Source: Prorocentrum cordatum (taxonomy: Eukaryota > Sar > Dinophyceae > Prorocentrales > Prorocentraceae). Taken from it: a stretch of 64,000 nucleotides of DNA. Where the stretch lies: positions 463,895 through 527,894 of the forward strand of contig CAUYUJ010017882.1 in NCBI GenBank assembly GCA_963575745.1, read 5' to 3'. A model generated the notes under the pieces. The model made no database searches and was not told the origin of the DNA. It saw nothing but the letters and a program-made list of their open reading frames with translations. This document shows, one piece after another, positions 60,716-64,000 of this stretch (its first letter is position 1; every line of letters begins with the position of its first letter). The translations under genes were made by a program, and so were the position numbers.

Positions 60716-61442
60716 GGTTTCAGGTTGAGAAGCCGGAGCCGCAGGGTCGTCGCCCCAGAGGTCGTTCGGAGACTTCTGGCAGGCATTCCCGGCGGGCCCT
60801 CTGCGAGTTCGCAGCGTGTCCCGAGAGGCCTTTTCTCTAAGCGTTTTTCCCAATACGCGTGCCCGGAAGCTCTCCGGAAGGTCCTTCGAAAGCTCTCTCC
60901 AGGCCCTTCCAGAGTTCTTCGCCAGGCCGTTCCACGCCCTTTGGGCGCCCTGCTATCCGGGCTTCGGGCCCCACAAGTGGTGTGGGACGTCCCGCGCTGT
61001 ATGGCAAAAGCGTTGAACTCCTCGGAACCCAGGGTGCCCTGGAGGCAAGCGGGGTCCCTTGGCATGGGACTCCACTGCAGGAGACGCGCCCGCCTCACCG
61101 GAGCAAGCGAACCGCCAGCAAGAGGAGGACCGCAGCACGAGAGCGGAACCGTTCGCAGGCCCGTGGGGGTGTCTCTTGGATCGGCGCTGGGCCCTCCACC
61201 CTGGCACGCGACAGCGCGACAGGGGCGGCGCTGGCAGCGCCTCCAGAGGGGTCCAACGCCGACCCGAGGAAGCCGCACGGAGCTCCGAAGGCTCACGTTT
61301 CTGCAGTGCTCTCCTCTTCGAGCTGAAGATACCCCCGAGAGACTCGCAGGAGACCCCCCAGAGGCCCCAAGAGGCCCCCCCGAGGCACCCGCGAAGAGAC
61401 CCCCAGGACGCCTCGAAGGTGGGCGCGAACGGGTTCCTTGGT
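60716..61442. other. unique DNA, then reverse-oriented filler
   Basis: 61020-61080 shares ACCCAGGGTGCCCTGGAGGC-type words with the MITE-A-linked segment. 61330-61420 is filler read in reverse (CCCCAAGAGGCCCCCC). Long frames on both strands, none recognised. Confidence 0.45.
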
Positions 61443-61603
61443 TTAGGTCAGGCATGTCCCCCTGCATACGGGTTTTGGACGAACATGCTCAAAACATGCA
61501 AGAATCCTTCAAACATGGTCAAGACATAATCGAACATTCGTCCCCGTAGCATCTTTTGATTATGTTTGAATGTTCCTCCTGTAGAGGGACACGACCGACT
61601 CAA
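61443..61603. mobile_element. MITE-A, copy 4
   Basis: TTAGGTCAGGCATGTCCCCC, TGCAT mirrored by TTCCTCCTGTAGAGGGACAC, GACCGACTCAA. Unlike the others it is flanked by a perfect 22-bp direct repeat (61421-61442 and 61608-61629, core GCGCGAACGGGTTCCTTGG), with TTGC between the right end and the second repeat. Confidence 0.85.
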
Positions 61604-61753
61604 TTGCGGGCGCGAACGGGTTCCTTGGTCGACCAGCCCCCCCCATTGGGGTGCCAAAGTGCTCTGCCTGCTCCCGTCGCAAGGATCCTACCCCGCTGCT
61701 GGGTTGGGGGGCGCACAGTCTCGAGCCGTGGGGACTCGAGCTGGTCTGACTCA

Positions 61754-61922
61754 GAAGCGAAGCGGGAGGCTGGCAAACCCGTGGCTGCTAAAACGAAGCT
61801 CCGGGAAATGATTTTCTTCTTCCAGGAAACAGCCCGTTTACTATTCAGCGCGCTGAGTTTTTTTCCGGGGACCTGATTTTCTTCCGGGAAGACAACGGAT
61901 TTGCCAGCCCTCGCCCAGCTTC
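61754..61922. mobile_element. possible TIR element
   Basis: GAAGCGAAGCGGGAGGCTGG, CAAACCCGT on the left against ACGGATTTGCCAGCCCTCGC, CCAGCTTC on the right (about 28 bases, imperfect). CCGGGAAATGATTTTCTTC and GATTTTCTTCCGGGAA words lie inside. Single copy. Confidence 0.5.
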
Positions 61923-62229
61923 CGACTTACGTGGCAGTCCGCAAAGGGTCGGGCGGGAGCTGCCGTCGGTGGTTCAAAGATGGTGTCGTGAGGGATGGGG
62001 TCCCAAGGATATGAAGGAATCCAAGGGTGGATCCAAGAAATCCGCGCGGAGCGCCAAAAGTTTAGGCTTATGGCGTTTTCCCTTCTTCGATGCATTCTGC
62101 ACTGCTCGAGGCACCTCGCGCGTCGCCCCAGGTCCACGACTCGTGGCCCGGGGCCCTTAACCAGCGCAGCCCCCGCAAGGCCGCAGTGGAGGAGAAACGC
62201 CCGGCGTGGTACAGTCATGAAGAAAGGTA
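61923..62229. other. unique DNA, nothing recognised
   Basis: No repeat and no supported gene. Confidence 0.35.
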
Positions 62230-62644
62230 CCCCTGATCCTCTGGGAGGGACCTACGCGACAGAAGGGCTAACAGCATTAGGGACAAAGGATCTGTTTTGA
62301 AGATGTGCCAGACTTAAATGGGCCCTGGAAACGACAGGGCCGTTTTTCTACCGGTTCCGTTTTGCCGTCTCGTTGCCGGTTCCGACGCCGTTGTTTTACC
62401 GGTTCCGTCGCCGTTGTTTGACCGGTTCCAGCTCCGGTTCCGATCCTGAAGCCGTTTTCCTCCGTTTCCGGTCGCCGTTTTTTTGCCGTTTCCATTCTCA
62501 AGGGACATTTTTTGGAAACGGTGGAAAAACGACCCTGCCGTTTCCGGGGCCCACCAAGCCCCTGATCCTCTGGGAGGGACCTACGCGATAGAAGGGCTAA
62601 CAACATTAGGGACAACAAAAACTATTTTGAAGATGTGCCAGACG
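62230..62644. mobile_element. TIR element flanked by 85-bp direct repeats
   Basis: Element 62319-62556: TGGGCCCTGGAAACGACAGG, GCCGTTTTTCTACCG on the left is mirrored on the right by CGGTGGAAAAACGACCCTGC, CGTTTCCGGGGCCCA (35 bases, about four mismatches). The interior is built from ACCGGTTCCG and GCCGTTGTTT words. Direct repeats at 62230-62314 and 62558-62644 share CCCTGATCCTCTGGGAGGGA, CCTACGCGA, AGAAGGGCTAAC and TTTTGAAGATGTGCCAGAC. Confidence 0.8.
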
Positions 62645-62699
62645 AAACCACCCGCATGTTTAGGGGTATCCTAGAACCGTGAGGTAGGCCACGAACTCA

Positions 62700-63356
62700 T
62701 TGTTGCTAAGGTTAGGGGTCGTATTGTGCTTTATGAACCATGTCGTCGGAGATCTGGGGACGACGATGACGACCTCGTCGCTTTCTGCTTCCGCACCCCA
62801 TCCCTGGAATAGGAGAGCGCCTACAGAGTTTCTTTACCCCAGAACTGCTTTTCGTCAAATCTACAACAACAGGTGTGGATTGGCCGTAGGTCTACGAACA
62901 CTAAACGTACTGCTGCTAGTAGACTATATCAAAACGTCAACTCTTGGGTCATGTAATTATGTAGTCCCTCACCTGCTCGAATCCTGCTCATGTCTTGGGC
63001 CATCTCGTCTCCCTCACTCTGCCTCCCCGGCCTGGCGCGCCTCGGAGAGCGGGCCAGGATGGTGCCAATCCAAGTCTTTGAGCGGGTTTCCAGCCGCGAC
63101 GAAGAGACGGCGCGATACTGCAATGATCTTCGGGGGACCTCCTCGCGCCAACGCTCCGAGTCGAATCCTGCGTCGAATGCATGTCGAATGCGTGGCATCC
63201 ATGTCGAACCCACACCGGATTCGCATAAAGTCAGCGTCGGACCCTCGTGTGGTGCGAGAGAGGACCGGAATTTGCAGGACAGGCAGGTCCCCTCGAGAGT
63301 GCACCGTAGACAACGGCGAGAACGAAGAGAACGAGGGGGGGGGGGCGCGAGGATGA
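62700..63356 (+). CDS. hypothetical ORF, weak
   Basis: 218 codons from an ATG at 62700 in unique DNA of ordinary composition. The N-terminus M-L-L-R-L-G-V-V-L-C-F-M-N-H-V-V-G-D could be a signal sequence. The C-terminus is acidic and Gly-rich (E-N-E-E-N-E-G-G-G-A-R-G) where it enters a GGGGGGGGG run. Other frames on both strands are also open over the second half, which weakens the case. No domain recognised; it may be chance. Confidence 0.2.
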   Translation: MLLRLGVVLCFMNHVVGDLGTTMTTSSLSASAPHPWNRRAPTEFLYPRTAFRQIYNNRCGLAVGLRTLNVLLLVDYIKTSTLGSCNYVVPHLLESCSCLGPSRLPHSASPAWRASESGPGWCQSKSLSGFPAATKRRRDTAMIFGGPPRANAPSRILRRMHVECVASMSNPHRIRIKSASDPRVVRERTGICRTGRSPRECTVDNGENEENEGGGARG

Positions 63357-63527
63357 CGGGACTCGATGCCGCGGAAATAAATCCCATCAGACACAATTGC
63401 GACAGGCGGACCCTCTTCCTCTGAATCACACAACTTCACGCAGCGTGCCCCCGTGATGCCCGGCGTGTGGCCATGTTCGCGCCCTCACTCGCTCGGGGGT
63501 GTGGTGATGGGGGTGACCGAAAATTGG

Positions 63528-63565
63528 GGTGAAGAAAGGGGCCTTAAAGGGGCCCTTTCTTCACC
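63528..63565. other. strong hairpin
   Basis: GGTGAAGAAAGGGGCC and GGGCCCTTTCTTCACC pair over 16 bases with one mismatch around the loop TTAAAGG. Confidence 0.8.
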
Positions 63566-63749
63566 GCCCGTCTTCTGGGGAAACCCAAAACAAGGCACCG
63601 ATGCCGCTGCTCCCCAGACCTCTCAAGGGGTGCGTTCTGACCGGAATGTCGAAGCGAATCCAGAAGTGACGACGAGGGCTGCCCAGAAGGCCCCAAAAAG
63701 GGAGAACAAGGGAAGGTAGCAGTATGGGTGCCGTTTCACCCTCTGACTT

Positions 63750-63950
63750 CGCGCCCTCGCGAGGCCACCTCTCGGGGATCCACTGACCTGGGTCAATCCA
63801 GATCCGGGTCCATCGGGCGCTGCAGAATCCTCCTGCAAGGCCCTGCAGAATCCTGCGAGATCCTGCGCCCAAGTCCGGGTCAGTGCCCCGCAAGATCCTG
63901 CAAGTTCCGGCGCTCTGACTGACCCCCGTTTGCATTGACCCCCGTCTCTT
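63750..63950. repeat. GATCCTGC word cluster
   Basis: CTGCAGAATCCTCCTGCAAG, CTGCAGAATCCTGCGAGATC, CCGCAAGATCCTGCAAG and two GACC(C)GGGTCA-like words. Degenerate short tandem repeat; no gene. Confidence 0.55.
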
Positions 63951-63952
63951 GA

Positions 63953-64000
63953 GTTGGGTCGGGCTTGTCCCTTCAGGCGGATTTTGGACGAGCAATTAAA
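63953..64000. mobile_element. MITE-A, copy 5, cut by window end
   Basis: TTGGGTCGGGCTTGTCCC, TTCAGGCGGATTTTGGACGA matches the left end of MITE-A. The right part lies outside the window. Confidence 0.75.

Noticed and set aside
1-64000. tRNA, rRNA or other known RNA genes
   Set aside because: I saw no cloverleaf with conserved T-loop and no rRNA core words. A covariance-model scan would be needed to exclude small RNAs.

Overview
This looks like nuclear DNA of a dinoflagellate. The best support is a set of minus-strand pentatricopeptide-repeat (PPR) exons of the form A-C-E-K-G-E-Q-W-Q-R-A-L-A-L-L-S-E-M..K-L-E-P-x-V-I, a family expanded and very characteristic in dinoflagellate genomes (Symbiodiniaceae, Polarella and Prorocentrum; I cannot choose between them). 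High GC, very low gene density, abundant simple repeats, a decayed LINE and no bacterial operon structure agree with this. No complete, confidently functional gene is visible. Most long open frames come from GC-rich or trinucleotide repeats that contain no stops.

Layout. 0-15 kb: minus-strand PPR exons and remnants embedded in a degenerate satellite ('filler') built from short words such as TTGGGCCGTC. The filler forms larger modules that are duplicated locally (for example 9.87-10.83 kb = 11.86-12.80 kb) and at distance (8.37-8.90 kb = 37.06-37.61 kb). 15-16 kb: ATC microsatellites. 16.0-17.5 kb: a 5'-truncated, frameshifted LINE reverse transcriptase on the minus strand. 17.5-25 kb: filler, an 83-bp satellite, CTC and CTG tracts, more PPR exons and the first copy of a TIR element (MITE-A). 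25-31 kb: a duplicated non-filler segment, minisatellites, AG-rich DNA, one PPR exon. 31-34 kb: a stack of AT, TAA, GTGTCCC, GAT and GAGATCGAT arrays. 34-38 kb: PPR remnants, a fold-back element and the last large filler block. 38-45 kb: a roughly 0.5-kb dispersed repeat in several copies, one of them inverted, 21-bp minisatellites and a striking array of about 20 GC palindromes. 45-64 kb: little filler, and instead several families of short non-autonomous TIR or fold-back elements (MITE-A, MITE-B, a double-hairpin family and others) among GGA/TCC tracts.

How parts relate. All PPR pieces lie on the minus strand. Each begins at the same short junction, which carries a small hairpin; the PPR side is constant and the other side is one of about ten unrelated sequences. 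The PPR proteins, where functional, would be RNA-binding proteins acting mainly in organelles. Here most copies are 1-4 repeats long and run into filler, so they are either single exons of larger split genes or relics.

Most interesting: (1) MITE-A, about 155 bp with roughly 30-bp TIRs and 8-bp target duplications, whose ends resemble intron boundaries; (2) the double-hairpin element in opposite orientations; (3) the palindrome array at 43.6-44.7 kb; (4) the conserved-hairpin PPR junction. All similarities were found by reading, without alignment software, so identities are approximate.
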